A DNA stretch of 64,000 nt from Aliidiomarina shirensis (GCF_003987345.1 NZ_PIPP01000006.1:101049-165048), one strand, 5' to 3'. Numbered from the stretch's first letter, positions 30,781 through 40,126 are shown. Numbers and translations: made by a program. Notes: generated by a model from the letters alone, not told the origin.

Positions 30781-31212
30781 TTAACGCTCTTCAGCTTCGG
30801 TGAGTGCAATAATCATTGTCATTGTTGCACCCACTACAGTTAGGTATACGCCAATATCAAAAATTAGCGGTGTTGATAGTTTTATTTCGGTGCCGCCCGG
30901 CAACATAATGGGCCACCATTGTGCGGTTAAAAATGCTTGTCCTTGGAACACGGCAGGAAATACTGAAAGCATACCAATAAATAAACCAATACCGATTAAA
31001 TTACGCGGATCGACACGCATTAAATCGCGTGTTACCGCCGAACCAAAAGTAAATAAATATAAGGTAAATGCACCTGCGGCAACCAATCCGGCGATAAAGC
31101 CGCCACCCGGTTCATTGTGGCCGCGAAGCAGCAAAAATACCGAGAACAGGAGCTGCAAAGGCACTAAAAATCGCGCCGCAGTGTACAGAATAATCGTGCC
31201 GGGTTTCATCAT
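30781..31212 (-). CDS. mrpB: Mrp Na+/H+ antiporter subunit B
   Basis: A 143-aa membrane subunit with four helices. The MnhB signature [20 protein letters not shown] (about 29-48) is perfect. The gene lies 10 bases before mrpC and overlaps mrpA by 4 bases. Because mrpA also carries an MrpB-like domain at its C-terminal side, the separate mrpB defines a group 1 (seven-gene) Mrp operon. Confidence 0.95.
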   Translation of the reverse strand: MMKPGTIILYTAARFLVPLQLLFSVFLLLRGHNEPGGGFIAGLVAAGAFTLYLFTFGSAVTRDLMRVDPRNLIGIGLFIGMLSVFPAVFQGQAFLTAQWWPIMLPGGTEIKLSTPLIFDIGVYLTVVGATMTMIIALTEAEER

Positions 31213-33794
31213 GATTTCTTGCCCTCCTTATCCTCGTTCTCAGCGTCATCATCGTGTTCTTCGGCTTTGCGTTTAGCCGCTTGTGAATCATCGTGATCGC
31301 GATCTTCATCGTAGGAACTATTTGGCGAATCATCCTCGTCGTCGTCATCATTGTCGTTGCGGTCTTTCATCGCACCAGCGGAGATAATATTCTGATCTTC
31401 CAGCATTTTCTGGTGAATTTCTTCGAGCGAATGAATAATATCTTTCTCCGCTAATTTCTTCTCACCTAAAATAAGTGTTCCCGCATAGTGGTTTGAACCA
31501 GGCGAAGTAGCCGGATTAAATTTAATCATCGCGTACACACCCATTGCTGCAAGGGCCAATACGAAAATTTCTCCCAAGGTATCTAACGCTCGGTAATCAA
31601 CCAAGATCACATTTACGATATTTCGGCCGTGCGCTAACGTGTAGCTATTTTCAATCATGTATCCAGATATTGGTTCGAACAGCTGTACATCAATGGTAAT
31701 CATGATTAGGAACATGATTAGAACACCAACCAGAAGCGCTACTATTGCATCGCGAATACGCTCTCGAGTTGTGGATATGTTTGAAAAGCTTGGTAATCGG
31801 AACAGTACAAGTACCAGTAGAATAACCGTTAGTGTTTCTACAAGAATTTGCGTAATACCAAGATCTGGTGCGCTGAATAAGATAAAAATAAGCGCTACCG
31901 AGAAGCCAACGGCACCCATCGCCGCAACTGAGCCGAGGCGCGAATGGGTGATGCAGGCGGCAATTGCCGCAGCTACCAAAATACCAACGGTTACCAGTTC
32001 ATGGAAGTAGAGGTTTACGTCCCAATTCCAATGCAGCTGATAACGAGTGAGTAGCGTGTAGCCCGTGAGGCCAACGAACACAAGTACGATTGTGCGTAAA
32101 TAATTTCGCATCGACCCGTTTTGTAATATTCGGGTTTGCCACTCCGCTACCCATACGATTGCATCCATGAACCAAAAATATCCGCGTTCCGGACCGCGAG
32201 CGATAATCGGATCGAGCACTTGTAAGCGGCTCCGGAATGCATCCCAATATTTAAATAGCACTAAACCAACGGCAATACTGATTCCTGAGAGTAAAAGCGG
32301 AAGGTTTAAGCCATGCCAAAGCGCTAAATAACCTTCAACAACACCGCCGGCTACAGCGGTGGAAGCAGGTAGGGTTACCCAGCTACCTACGGTGCCAGGA
32401 ATGATACCAGCCACAAGTGACAGGAATACTAAAACAACGGGGCCAGCCAGCATGGCTATTGGTGGCTCGTGAATTTTTTCTTTTTCTTTAGGCGCTTTGA
32501 ACGTGCCAAAAAACGGACGTAAAGCGATTACCGAGGCTACGGTTACCACAAAGATAGAGGCCACCATAACGAATACATAAATAAAGCTATGGAAAGCACC
32601 ACCTAGCATTGATTCTAACAATAACTCTTTCGCCACGAATCCGAATAGCGGTGGAATACCTGCTAACGAGAGCGCGGCTACGGCTACTAAAATGGCGGTT
32701 AATGGAAGATTTTTCCGGAGGCCGCCGAGCAAAGTAACATCGCGGCTACCTGCTTCATGGTCAACGATACCAGCAAGCATAAATAGCGCGCCTTTGTACA
32801 AAGAGTGCGCTAATAAATACGCCGCAAAGGCAATCATAGCGGTTTCGGTACCTATTCCGATAAGGAGCGTTAATGTACCTAGCGCCATAATGGTTGAGTA
32901 AGCGAGTAGTTTTTTCAAATCGGTGCTGCGTACCGCCATAAAGGCACCGGTAAGCATGGTCATCGCGCCGAAACTACTAAGTAGAATGGTCCATAAGCCA
33001 CTTTCGCCAAGTTCTGGCTGTAACCGCGCAAGCAAATAAATACCTGCTTTTACCATGGTTGCCGAATGTAAATAGGCACTTACCGGTGTTGGCGCTGCCA
33101 TGGCGTTCGGTAACCAAAAATGAAACGGGAATTGGGCTGATTTCGTAAATGCGCCCAGCAACAAACAAATCAGCATGCCAACGAATAAAGGGTGTTCGGT
33201 AAGGGCTTCAGACGAACCTAATATTTCTTGAATGGAATAGGAGCCGGCTATTGAGGCGAGCATTACGAGGCCACAGAGTAGCGCCAAACCACCAGCCACG
33301 GTAACAATAAGCCCTTGCAGCGCTGCTTTCCGAGCTTCGGCACTTTGATGATTAAAGCCGATAAGCATATACGAAGTAATGCTGGTTAATTCCCAGAACA
33401 CGAACAAGGTAATCAGGTTATCGGCCAGCACTAAGCCGAGCATTGAGCCCATGAAGGCAAGTAAAATAACGAGAAAACGATTTTGTGCTGGGTTTCCTTT
33501 CAAATAGGCGCCGGCATACAAAACAATGAGTGTTCCGATACCGCAAATGAGCAAGGCAAACATGAGCGATAGCCCATCGAGTACCATGGTTAAGGAAATA
33601 TCGAGGCCGGGGATCCATTGATATTCATGGATCAATACTTCACCACCAGCAACAAGCGGAATATGAGTAGCAAACCAAATGGTAAGTACAGCCGGCACCA
33701 GCGCCATAATATAGGCTGTGCGATGTTGGTGCTGCACAAACAGCCAAGGCGTAATTAATGCTGCAAGGTATATCACCAGTACGGCAAGTTGCAT
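31209..33794 (-). CDS. mrpA: Mrp Na+/H+ antiporter subunit A
   Basis: Largest antiporter subunit, 861 aa. It has an NuoL-like N-terminal domain (about 1-500, with FWELTSITSYMLIGF, LPNAMAAPTPVSAYLHSATM and a lysine-bearing SLYKGALFMLAG) plus C-terminal MrpA extension helices and an MrpB-like portion to about residue 790. The ATG has GAGAGGAC 5 bases upstream and is the first gene of the minus-strand operon. Its last ~50 residues are unusual: an extremely acidic, disordered tail (NDDDDEDDSPNSSYDEDRD and on), which is not part of the usual family. Confidence 0.95.
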   Translation of the reverse strand: MQLAVLVIYLAALITPWLFVQHQHRTAYIMALVPAVLTIWFATHIPLVAGGEVLIHEYQWIPGLDISLTMVLDGLSLMFALLICGIGTLIVLYAGAYLKGNPAQNRFLVILLAFMGSMLGLVLADNLITLFVFWELTSITSYMLIGFNHQSAEARKAALQGLIVTVAGGLALLCGLVMLASIAGSYSIQEILGSSEALTEHPLFVGMLICLLLGAFTKSAQFPFHFWLPNAMAAPTPVSAYLHSATMVKAGIYLLARLQPELGESGLWTILLSSFGAMTMLTGAFMAVRSTDLKKLLAYSTIMALGTLTLLIGIGTETAMIAFAAYLLAHSLYKGALFMLAGIVDHEAGSRDVTLLGGLRKNLPLTAILVAVAALSLAGIPPLFGFVAKELLLESMLGGAFHSFIYVFVMVASIFVVTVASVIALRPFFGTFKAPKEKEKIHEPPIAMLAGPVVLVFLSLVAGIIPGTVGSWVTLPASTAVAGGVVEGYLALWHGLNLPLLLSGISIAVGLVLFKYWDAFRSRLQVLDPIIARGPERGYFWFMDAIVWVAEWQTRILQNGSMRNYLRTIVLVFVGLTGYTLLTRYQLHWNWDVNLYFHELVTVGILVAAAIAACITHSRLGSVAAMGAVGFSVALIFILFSAPDLGITQILVETLTVILLVLVLFRLPSFSNISTTRERIRDAIVALLVGVLIMFLIMITIDVQLFEPISGYMIENSYTLAHGRNIVNVILVDYRALDTLGEIFVLALAAMGVYAMIKFNPATSPGSNHYAGTLILGEKKLAEKDIIHSLEEIHQKMLEDQNIISAGAMKDRNDNDDDDEDDSPNSSYDEDRDHDDSQAAKRKAEEHDDDAENEDKEGKKS

Positions 33795-34033
33795 GGTTTG
33801 TCCTCTCCAGCTTAACGAGAAATCAATGGGTTACCGAGTATTCCAGCAATTGAACCATGTAATCTAGCATAATTTCATAAATTGAGTGAAGTGAACTCGT
33901 TGGCTATTAACCGAATTTCCAGTGTTTGCCGATGTAAAAAACTGTTATGTTCGCTTGTTTTTATCTTAAATTGGCCCAACATCCTGTTCAATACTCAACG
34001 GCGTAACATCGTGCACTAGGCGGAATTATTTTA

Positions 34034-34897
34034 ATGGAAAAGGCAAACTACAGTAATTGGCAAGCAAGTTTTGTGCGCTTGCGCAGCAATAAAATTTTTG
34101 AATTGGTAGTTGTTGCCATCATTATATTTTCTGCCTTAGTCGTTGGCGCAAAAACTTACGAGGAAACCACTCGCTTTTCCCGCATCATGGATTACCTAGA
34201 TTGGGGCGTTACCGTTTTCTTTGTGATTGAAATTGCAATCCGTATGCTCGCAGAACGCCGTTTTCTTAACTTCTTTAAATCGGGTTGGAATGTGTTCGAT
34301 TTCGTTATCGTGGTGGCGAGCTTAATTCCAGTTGATGGCGGGCAAAGCGTGCTTCTTGCTCGGTTATTGCGAGTATTCCGAGTGCTGCGCCTTGTTTCTA
34401 TCGTTCCGGAATTACGCATGTTGATGAATGCGTTCTTAAAGGCATTACCACGCATGGGCTATGTCGCCTTGTTTATGTTTATTATTTTTTATATCTACGG
34501 CGCCATTGGTAGTTTTATCTTCCATGATATCAATCCGTTTTACTGGGAGAATATTACGGTGGCCATGCTTACTTTGTTTCGGGTAGCTACGTTCGAGAGT
34601 TGGACTTCCATTATGTATGAAACCATGGAAGTTTATCCTTGGTCGTGGTTGTTTTATGTCAGCTTTATTTTCTTAAGCGCCTTCATTTTCTTGAATATGA
34701 TGATAGGTGTAGTGCTCGAAGTGATGCAAAAAGAAAGCGCGGCTCATTCTTTAGAAACAGGGGAAGGGGAAGCGGCTGATATACATTGGTTGCGCGAGCA
34801 CGTAGAAGATTTACAAACGCAAATTAGCGTGATTCACGCGCATGTTTTGGCGACTTCGAAAGCCACGAACAAGGTTGATGAAACCATAGATCCGTAG
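34034..34897 (+). CDS. Bacterial voltage-gated sodium channel (NaChBac/NavAb type)
   Basis: Single-domain six-helix channel, 287 aa, forming homotetramers in the inner membrane. S1-S4 form the voltage sensor. S4 is LLARLLRVFRVLRLVSIVPELR (about 106-127) with arginines every third residue. The pore loop TLFRVATFESWTS (about 179-191) carries the ESW filter that in characterised channels favours Na+; the residue before Glu is Phe instead of Leu. S6 ends with FIFLNMMIGVVLEVM, followed by a charged coiled-coil tail (about 235-275). It is divergent from the mrp operon (239 bases apart). Confidence 0.9.
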   Translation: MEKANYSNWQASFVRLRSNKIFELVVVAIIIFSALVVGAKTYEETTRFSRIMDYLDWGVTVFFVIEIAIRMLAERRFLNFFKSGWNVFDFVIVVASLIPVDGGQSVLLARLLRVFRVLRLVSIVPELRMLMNAFLKALPRMGYVALFMFIIFYIYGAIGSFIFHDINPFYWENITVAMLTLFRVATFESWTSIMYETMEVYPWSWLFYVSFIFLSAFIFLNMMIGVVLEVMQKESAAHSLETGEGEAADIHWLREHVEDLQTQISVIHAHVLATSKATNKVDETIDP

Positions 34898-34914
34898 GGT
34901 TATCGTCGGTTACG

Positions 34915-35472
34915 TTACCGAATGTAGGTTTTCGAAATATGCTTGAATACGTCTGTGCCAGCGCGCTCTAGCCACTCGAAGATAACCATTTCAGAACTTA
35001 CAATCACTGCGCCAGCTTTGGTTAAGCGCGACAAGGCTATCGATTTATCCTGGCCTCTTCGCGAACCAACTGCATCTTCCACTACAAATACTTGGAAGCC
35101 CGCGGCTAGTAAATCAAGCGCTGTTTGCAAAACACACACATGAGCTTCTGTTCCGAGAATTACAACCTGAGAGCGCTTTTGCTGCTCTAAAAAGCGCACA
35201 AAATCAGCTTCTCGATAGGCGCTGAAATGAATTTTTTCAAATAAGGTAGCGTTTTCAACGTGCGTGGCGAGTTGCTCAACGGTTGTACCAAGCCCTTGCG
35301 GGTATTGTTCTGTGAACACGCAGGGAACGTGTAGTTCAGAGGCAACGTTTAATAGTCTATCTGCGGCATGTACGATATCGCGCGCACGATCGATTGCTGG
35401 CGCTAGGCGACTTTGAATATCGATAACTAATAGAAGGCTTTCTTGTTGCGAGACGCTCTGAGATTTTACCAT
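34915..35472 (-). CDS. Isochorismatase-family cysteine hydrolase
   Basis: A 185-aa cytosolic hydrolase of the isochorismatase/nicotinamidase superfamily. The catalytic triad is visible: Asp18 in LLVIDIQSRL, Lys in FEKIHFSAY (about 80) and Cys in GTEAHVCVLQTALDL (about 113). The preceding Glu-Ala-His replaces the Thr-Asn-x seen in nicotinamidases, as in YcaC-like members of unknown substrate. It is convergent with the channel gene and lies 18 bases downstream of the flagellar flgN frame's stop-side region, but is in a separate functional group. Confidence 0.85.
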   Translation of the reverse strand: MVKSQSVSQQESLLLVIDIQSRLAPAIDRARDIVHAADRLLNVASELHVPCVFTEQYPQGLGTTVEQLATHVENATLFEKIHFSAYREADFVRFLEQQKRSQVVILGTEAHVCVLQTALDLLAAGFQVFVVEDAVGSRRGQDKSIALSRLTKAGAVIVSSEMVIFEWLERAGTDVFKHISKTYIR

Positions 35473-35489
35473 TCTACGAATGCTCCAAA

Positions 35490-35939
35490 TCAGGCTTTTG
35501 AGCTTACCCGGGGAATTGTTTTATTCGATTGGCCATCAGGGCCATATAAACTGGTGCCCCCTGCATCACGCAATATATTGAGCATTTGCTGATTGTGTTG
35601 CAGCCGATGTTGAATGAGATCGCCATTCAACGCATTGATGTGCGCTACATTTTCCGTTGCTAAAATTAATTCTTGCCATAACTCGCTACAACTTGAATCC
35701 GTTGCGGCTTTTTCTGAGCCCTCACGATCGAGTGAGTAGCCTAGCCGCTCCTGTGCTTTACGGCGTTTCAACTCCGATTGCTCAAGCTCGGCGAATAAAC
35801 TTTGTTTCTCTTTTGCTATGGATTCTAATGCTGCGCCATCAATTTTGCCCTCACCCAGCAAGAGTTGCTCTTGCTTGAGCAACGTTTCCATTGCTTGCAT
35901 GCGCTCTAACTGGTGCTTTAGGTGATTCTCTAAGCTCAT
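35490..35939 (-). CDS. flgN: Flagellar export chaperone FlgN
   Basis: Cytosolic chaperone for the hook-filament junction proteins FlgK and FlgL. The 149-aa helical protein has the LLKQEQLLLGEGKIDGAALESI pattern (about 18-39, shown in part) and a C-terminal RLQHNQQMLNILRDAGG region typical of FlgN. The start is not certain: ATG at 35939 fits homologues but has only a poor ribosome-binding site, and a TTG at 35960 would add seven residues. It follows flgM, with which it probably shares a transcript. Confidence 0.82.
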   Translation of the reverse strand: MSLENHLKHQLERMQAMETLLKQEQLLLGEGKIDGAALESIAKEKQSLFAELEQSELKRRKAQERLGYSLDREGSEKAATDSSCSELWQELILATENVAHINALNGDLIQHRLQHNQQMLNILRDAGGTSLYGPDGQSNKTIPRVSSKA

Positions 35940-35969
35940 TTTGGGCAGGTAATCCAACAATAATTAAAT

Positions 35970-36248
35970 TTAGTTATCTAAAAGCTCGCGAACGCTATCG
36001 ATTAAGCCATCGGCGATTTGGTCGGCTTTAATATCTAAACGACCATCGCGAATTGCTTCTTTCAATTCGTTAACGCGCGCCATATCGATATCTTGGCTTG
36101 TATTCTCAAGCGCTGGGCTAAAATGCGTTACCGCCGCAGGTGTTTCCGCAGTTTGATTTGCACTGCCTGCACTCGACGTTTTGCCCGTTGATTTGCCTTG
36201 TTCGCTACTTGGGGTAACTGGTAAAGGCTGCATGCCATTGATTTTCAA
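35970..36248 (-). CDS. flgM: Anti-sigma28 factor FlgM
   Basis: Binds and inhibits FliA (sigma28) until it is exported through the completed hook-basal body. The 92-aa protein is disordered and Ser/Thr-rich at the start; the sigma-binding half is RVNELKEAIRDGRLDIKADQIADGLIDSV (about 58-86, key residues only). The start appears to be TTG with AAGGGG 8 bases upstream; the nearby ATG reads out of frame into a stop. A perfect sigma28 promoter precedes the gene, giving the known feedback loop. Confidence 0.92.
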   Translation of the reverse strand: MKINGMQPLPVTPSSEQGKSTGKTSSAGSANQTAETPAAVTHFSPALENTSQDIDMARVNELKEAIRDGRLDIKADQIADGLIDSVRELLDN

Positions 36249-36282
36249 AACATTCCCCTTGGTGTGTTTGGGTCTGCAATTA

Positions 36283-36309
36283 TTATCGGCAGAAGATAAG
36301 GAAACTTTA
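36283..36309 (-). promoter_or_regulatory. Sigma28 (FliA) promoter of flgM-flgN
   Basis: Read on the minus strand: TAAAGTTT (36309-36302), 11-base spacer, GCCGATAA (36290-36283). This is an exact match to the FliA consensus, 35 bases before the flgM start. Confidence 0.93.
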
Positions 36310-36457
36310 GCAAATTAATGCTCAAAAATCAGCCAAAGCGCAGCTTATTTGTAGTATTAGCATAATTTTAACATAGCCCTTTTAACCGAGGATAGTAAAA
36401 CCAAGGCCACGTACGCGATTTCGTAGTTTTAGGTATCTATCAACGGGATGTTTTCCG

Positions 36458-37168
36458 TTAATCTTTTATGGTAACGCGGCCGGGGCCAATAACTCTTGCT
36501 TCAAGAATATTGCGATTCCCAATACGTACGCGAATTACATCGTTTAAGCCGCCACTATCTACCGCTGTGCCATCACGCTCGATCTGAAACCCAGAGCCTT
36601 GCGCCACAATTTTCACATTGTCACCGCGGCCTATTATTTCCGGCGCTTGTACCATTTCTTGGTGAATTGGTTGCCCGGCGCGTAGGTTTCGGCGCACCAC
36701 TAACCCTACTAAATCTTCTAAATTCGTTATTGGTTGTGTGCGCATACGGCCAATATCACCTTGCGCTGATGTCAGCATATCTGCCTGTAGCAAGGTTCCA
36801 GAGCGAATATCCTCAATGGGCACCATATAATTACTGAGCAGCGATATTTGCGCCTGAACATATCGCACTTGGTTGCCATTTTCACCACAACGAACTCCAA
36901 CTGAAACCCGGCCAGCAGCTTCTTGATTGGCATTTGGGAAAAATGGCTGCGGGTTTATACATTCACCGAAATGTGCGCTAGGCGTAAATACCTCGATTGC
37001 AATTTCCGAAGTATTCTCATTGGTTTGTTGGGCTTTTTGATAAAGAAAGTTCTGTACTGCGCGGGTTACTTCTTGTGTATTTGCAAAAGCAGTATTCGCC
37101 AGTATCAGAGCACATATCAATGCACCCGCGATGAGCGTTAAAAATACTTTTTTTACAAAGGCTTGCAT
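36458..37168 (-). CDS. flgA: Flagella basal body P-ring formation protein FlgA
   Basis: Periplasmic chaperone for P-ring (FlgI) assembly. The ATG at 37168 starts a signal peptide (QAFVKKVFLTLIAGALICAL, cleaved after NTAFA); a TTG seven codons earlier is also open. In 236 aa, a SAF-type domain holds MVPIEDIRSGTLLQADMLT (about 129-147) and the C-terminal half ends with the family stretch VKIVAQGSGFQIERDGTA. It is divergent from flgB, as in most gammaproteobacteria. Confidence 0.92.
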   Translation of the reverse strand: MQAFVKKVFLTLIAGALICALILANTAFANTQEVTRAVQNFLYQKAQQTNENTSEIAIEVFTPSAHFGECINPQPFFPNANQEAAGRVSVGVRCGENGNQVRYVQAQISLLSNYMVPIEDIRSGTLLQADMLTSAQGDIGRMRTQPITNLEDLVGLVVRRNLRAGQPIHQEMVQAPEIIGRGDNVKIVAQGSGFQIERDGTAVDSGGLNDVIRVRIGNRNILEARVIGPGRVTIKD

Positions 37169-37394
37169 CGATTTGTTATTTCCCTGCAATGGCTGTTAGA
37201 TCGCCATTATAAACACACGAATGAAGTGTGAATCGAAGAAATAAGCGAAAAAAACTGCTTTTTTCGACCGATTGGCTCGACAAATACCATCGTAGTCTTA
37301 ACGCTGCCAAGTTCTCCTTTATCTGGCCTGTACAATAATTAACCAAGTCGGGATGCGTGAGTAGAGAACTGCAATTGATAACAAGGGTAGCAAC

Positions 37395-37805
37395 ATGATT
37401 GATAAATTAACCGGAACACTGCAGTTCAACCAAGATGCATTGCGGCTTCGCGATCAGCGTCAACAAGTGCTTGCCAATAATATAGCGAATGCCGACACAC
37501 CAAATTTTAAAGCCCGGGATTTTGATTTTGCCAGTGAGCTTCGAAAGGCCTCGGCACAAAACGGGCAGGGGCAAGCAACGCTAGCGCGCACTTCAGCGGG
37601 GCATATTGGTGGCAGTGGAATGAGCGCATCAGGCGTTGATAATCTGCAATACCGTATTCCGGCGCAATCACGATTAGATGGCAATACCGTGGATATGGAT
37701 ATGGAACGCAGCAAATTTCTTGATAACTCGGTGCGCTACCAAGCCGAGTTAACGTTTATGAACAGCCGAATCAAGAGCCTGCGGTCGGCAATGCAGCCAG
37801 AATAA
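37395..37805 (+). CDS. flgB: Flagellar basal-body rod protein FlgB
   Basis: Proximal rod protein, 136 aa, the first gene of the flgBCDEFGHIJKL run. The rod signature VLANNIANADTPNFKARDFDF (about 26-46; core NNIANADTPNFKA) and the C-terminal helix with NSVRYQAELTFMNSRIKSL are in place. AAGGG lies 8 bases before the ATG. No clear sigma54 motif was found upstream, although this operon is sigma54-dependent in many polar flagellates. Confidence 0.96.
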   Translation: MIDKLTGTLQFNQDALRLRDQRQQVLANNIANADTPNFKARDFDFASELRKASAQNGQGQATLARTSAGHIGGSGMSASGVDNLQYRIPAQSRLDGNTVDMDMERSKFLDNSVRYQAELTFMNSRIKSLRSAMQPE

Positions 37806-37823
37806 GAAAAGAGGTTCTGAATT

Positions 37824-38231
37824 ATGAGCATGTTTAGCATTTTTGATATCACCGGCTCGGCACTCACTGCACAATCGCAGCGGATGAACGTAGCCGCCAG
37901 TAACATGGCAAACGCTGATAGCGTAAGTGGCCCTGATGGGGTGCCATACCGCGCCAAACAAGTTGTATTTGAAAGCAAATTGCAAAATGGCCAAGGCCCT
38001 ACTGGCGTGCAAGTTCGGGAAGTTATTGAAGAGCAAACTCCGGGGCGGCTTGAATATCGCCCAGGTCATCCGTTAGCGAACGCCGATGGCTATGTGCAGA
38101 TGCCGAATGTGGATCCGGTTGCGGAGATGGTCAATATGATTTCTGCATCACGCTCGTATCAGGCGAACGTAGAAGTGATGAATACCAGCAAACAATTAAT
38201 GATGCGCACGCTAAGCATCGGAGAGGGTTAA
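37824..38231 (+). CDS. flgC: Flagellar basal-body rod protein FlgC
   Basis: Rod protein, 135 aa. N-terminal motif [19 protein letters not shown] (about 22-40) and the C-terminal [28 protein letters not shown] helix (about 100-122) mark FlgC. GAGG lies 9 bases upstream of the ATG; the gene follows flgB by 18 bases. Confidence 0.96.
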   Translation: MSMFSIFDITGSALTAQSQRMNVAASNMANADSVSGPDGVPYRAKQVVFESKLQNGQGPTGVQVREVIEEQTPGRLEYRPGHPLANADGYVQMPNVDPVAEMVNMISASRSYQANVEVMNTSKQLMMRTLSIGEG

Positions 38232-38235
38232 GCCC

Positions 38236-38904
38236 ATGAATACGATTGATCAATCGGTGTTAAACACGGTGAACGGCCAAGGCCCAGGTTCACAAGCGAA
38301 TAGCGCCGAAATGCGTGAGAATTTCATGACCTTGCTCGTGGCTCAGTTGAAGAATCAAGATCCATTGAATCCGATGGAAAACGCCGAAATGACGTCGCAG
38401 TTGGCACAAATCAATACCGTAAGTGGTATCGAGCAGTTGAACGAGACTATGACCGGTATTAACGGCCAAATTGAGCAAGGTAAGTTTATGCAGGCTACAG
38501 CTTTGATTGGTAAAGCTGTATTGGTGCCAGGCGAACGGGTGTTGGTAGGTGAAGGAGCGCCAACGCCTTTTGCTTTGGAGTTTGATCGCCCGGCCGATAG
38601 CGTGAAAGTGAACATTCTTGATGGCGCTGGCCAGGTTGTAAGAACCCTCGATATGGGGGATGTGGGCGCAGGTATGCACACCGTGGAATGGGATGGCAAA
38701 TTGGGAAATGGCTCAGTTGCTCCTGATGGCGCATATCGTTTTGAGGTTGAAGCAACTGATGCTGAAGGCCGCAATGTTCCACATGAAACATTTAACTACG
38801 CACAAGTATTTGCAGTAAGTACAGGCCACCCAGACGGACCTCGTTTGGACCTCGGTGGCATATTTGAACCTGTTCGACTTGAAGATATTCGCCAAGTTGT
38901 CTGA
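38236..38904 (+). CDS. flgD: Flagellar hook capping protein FlgD
   Basis: Scaffold cap that guides hook (FlgE) polymerisation and is discarded afterwards. In 222 aa, the N-terminal export region holds NFMTLLVAQLKNQDPLNPMEN (about 30-50) and TSQLAQINTVSGIEQLN; the C-terminal half has the tudor/Ig-like fold with WDGKLGNGSVAPDGAYRFEV. It starts 4 bases after flgC ends. Confidence 0.95.
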   Translation: MNTIDQSVLNTVNGQGPGSQANSAEMRENFMTLLVAQLKNQDPLNPMENAEMTSQLAQINTVSGIEQLNETMTGINGQIEQGKFMQATALIGKAVLVPGERVLVGEGAPTPFALEFDRPADSVKVNILDGAGQVVRTLDMGDVGAGMHTVEWDGKLGNGSVAPDGAYRFEVEATDAEGRNVPHETFNYAQVFAVSTGHPDGPRLDLGGIFEPVRLEDIRQVV

Positions 38905-38941
38905 TTGTTCAGCACCTTTGGTTTAATCCAGGAGATTAACT

Positions 38942-40126
38942 ATGAGTTTTTCACAAGCATTAAGTGGCCTACGTGCAGCGGCTGACAACTTAGGTGTTGT
39001 TGGTAATAACATTGCTAACGCGCAAACGGTTGGTTTTAAGAGTTCAGGCATTCAGTTTTCTGATGTTTACGCTGATTCTCAAGGTGGTTTGGGTACGCGC
39101 GTTGCCGCTATCGTTCAGAACTTTAACGAAGGTAACCTTGAAACAACTAACCGTTCGTTAGATTTAGCAGTAACGGGCAACGGCTTCTTCCGTTTTTCGC
39201 AAAATAACGAAGTGATGTATTCGCGTAACGGCCAGTTAACCATGACGAACGAAGGCTATTTAATTAACGCTTCGGGCGCTCGTTTAACAGGTTATTCCGC
39301 AGACGCAGCTGTGGGTAGCCAACCTGAGCAACTTCGTATTCCTTCAGGTGGTTTGCAAGCAAATCCAACCAACGAGATTCTAGCAAGCTTCAATATGGAT
39401 GCACGGTCACCCATTATTGATAGAGCTACGGTTCCGTTTAATTTAAACGATCCTGATACCTATCACTATGCGAACACGGTAACCGTTTATGATTCGCTGG
39501 GTAATAGCTCAAGTGCGCAAATGTATTTCACTAAAGTTGCCGACAACGAATGGCAAGTTCGTTTGGCGCGTGATGGAGAGTTAGCACCGGAAACGGGCAC
39601 CGTTGAGTTTGATTCAAACGGTATCCTAGCAGCAACCAATGGCTTGGATGACTTTACGTTTAATCCAGGTGGTGGTGCCGACCAGATGAATGTAGCCATG
39701 AATGTTGCGGGTACAACACAGTTCGCCAATGAGTTCGAGCTTAATAACTTACAACAAAATGGTTATACATCAGGCACGTTAGTGCGTGTTGCGATTGAAG
39801 AAGATGGCAGCATTGTAGGCACCTATACCAATGAGCAAAGCCAAGTGCTTGGTACCGTAGCACTAGCTTCATTCCGAAATATGGAAGGCTTACGTGCTGT
39901 TGGTGATAACTCTTGGTTAGAAACAGCAGATTCAGGCCCGGCGATTATTGGTTTAGCGGGTGAAGGTCAGTTCGGTAACATCGCTTCCGGTGTTGTTGAG
40001 CAATCGAACGTTGATTTAACCCAGGAGCTTGTGGCGTTAATCATGGCGCAACGCAATTATCAAGCAAACGCACAAAGCATTAAAACCCAAGATGAAGTAC
40101 TGCAGGCTACAGTAAACCTGCGTTAA
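38942..40126 (+). CDS. flgE: Flagellar hook protein FlgE
   Basis: Structural hook subunit, 394 aa, close to the E. coli length. It has the axial N-terminal helix with VVGNNIANAQTVGFKSSGIQF (about 19-39, core NNIANAQTVGFK), a middle hook domain (about 150-300) and the C-terminal SNVDLTQELVALIMAQRNYQ (about 355-374). CAGGAG precedes the ATG. A 100-base gap with a stem-loop separates it from flgF, unlike the tight spacing of most genes in this operon. Confidence 0.97.
   Translation: MSFSQALSGLRAAADNLGVVGNNIANAQTVGFKSSGIQFSDVYADSQGGLGTRVAAIVQNFNEGNLETTNRSLDLAVTGNGFFRFSQNNEVMYSRNGQLTMTNEGYLINASGARLTGYSADAAVGSQPEQLRIPSGGLQANPTNEILASFNMDARSPIIDRATVPFNLNDPDTYHYANTVTVYDSLGNSSSAQMYFTKVADNEWQVRLARDGELAPETGTVEFDSNGILAATNGLDDFTFNPGGGADQMNVAMNVAGTTQFANEFELNNLQQNGYTSGTLVRVAIEEDGSIVGTYTNEQSQVLGTVALASFRNMEGLRAVGDNSWLETADSGPAIIGLAGEGQFGNIASGVVEQSNVDLTQELVALIMAQRNYQANAQSIKTQDEVLQATVNLR

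Noticed and set aside
37190..37394. Sigma54 promoter before flgB
   Set aside because: TGGCCTG and TGGCTCG occur but neither has GC at the correct -12 position.
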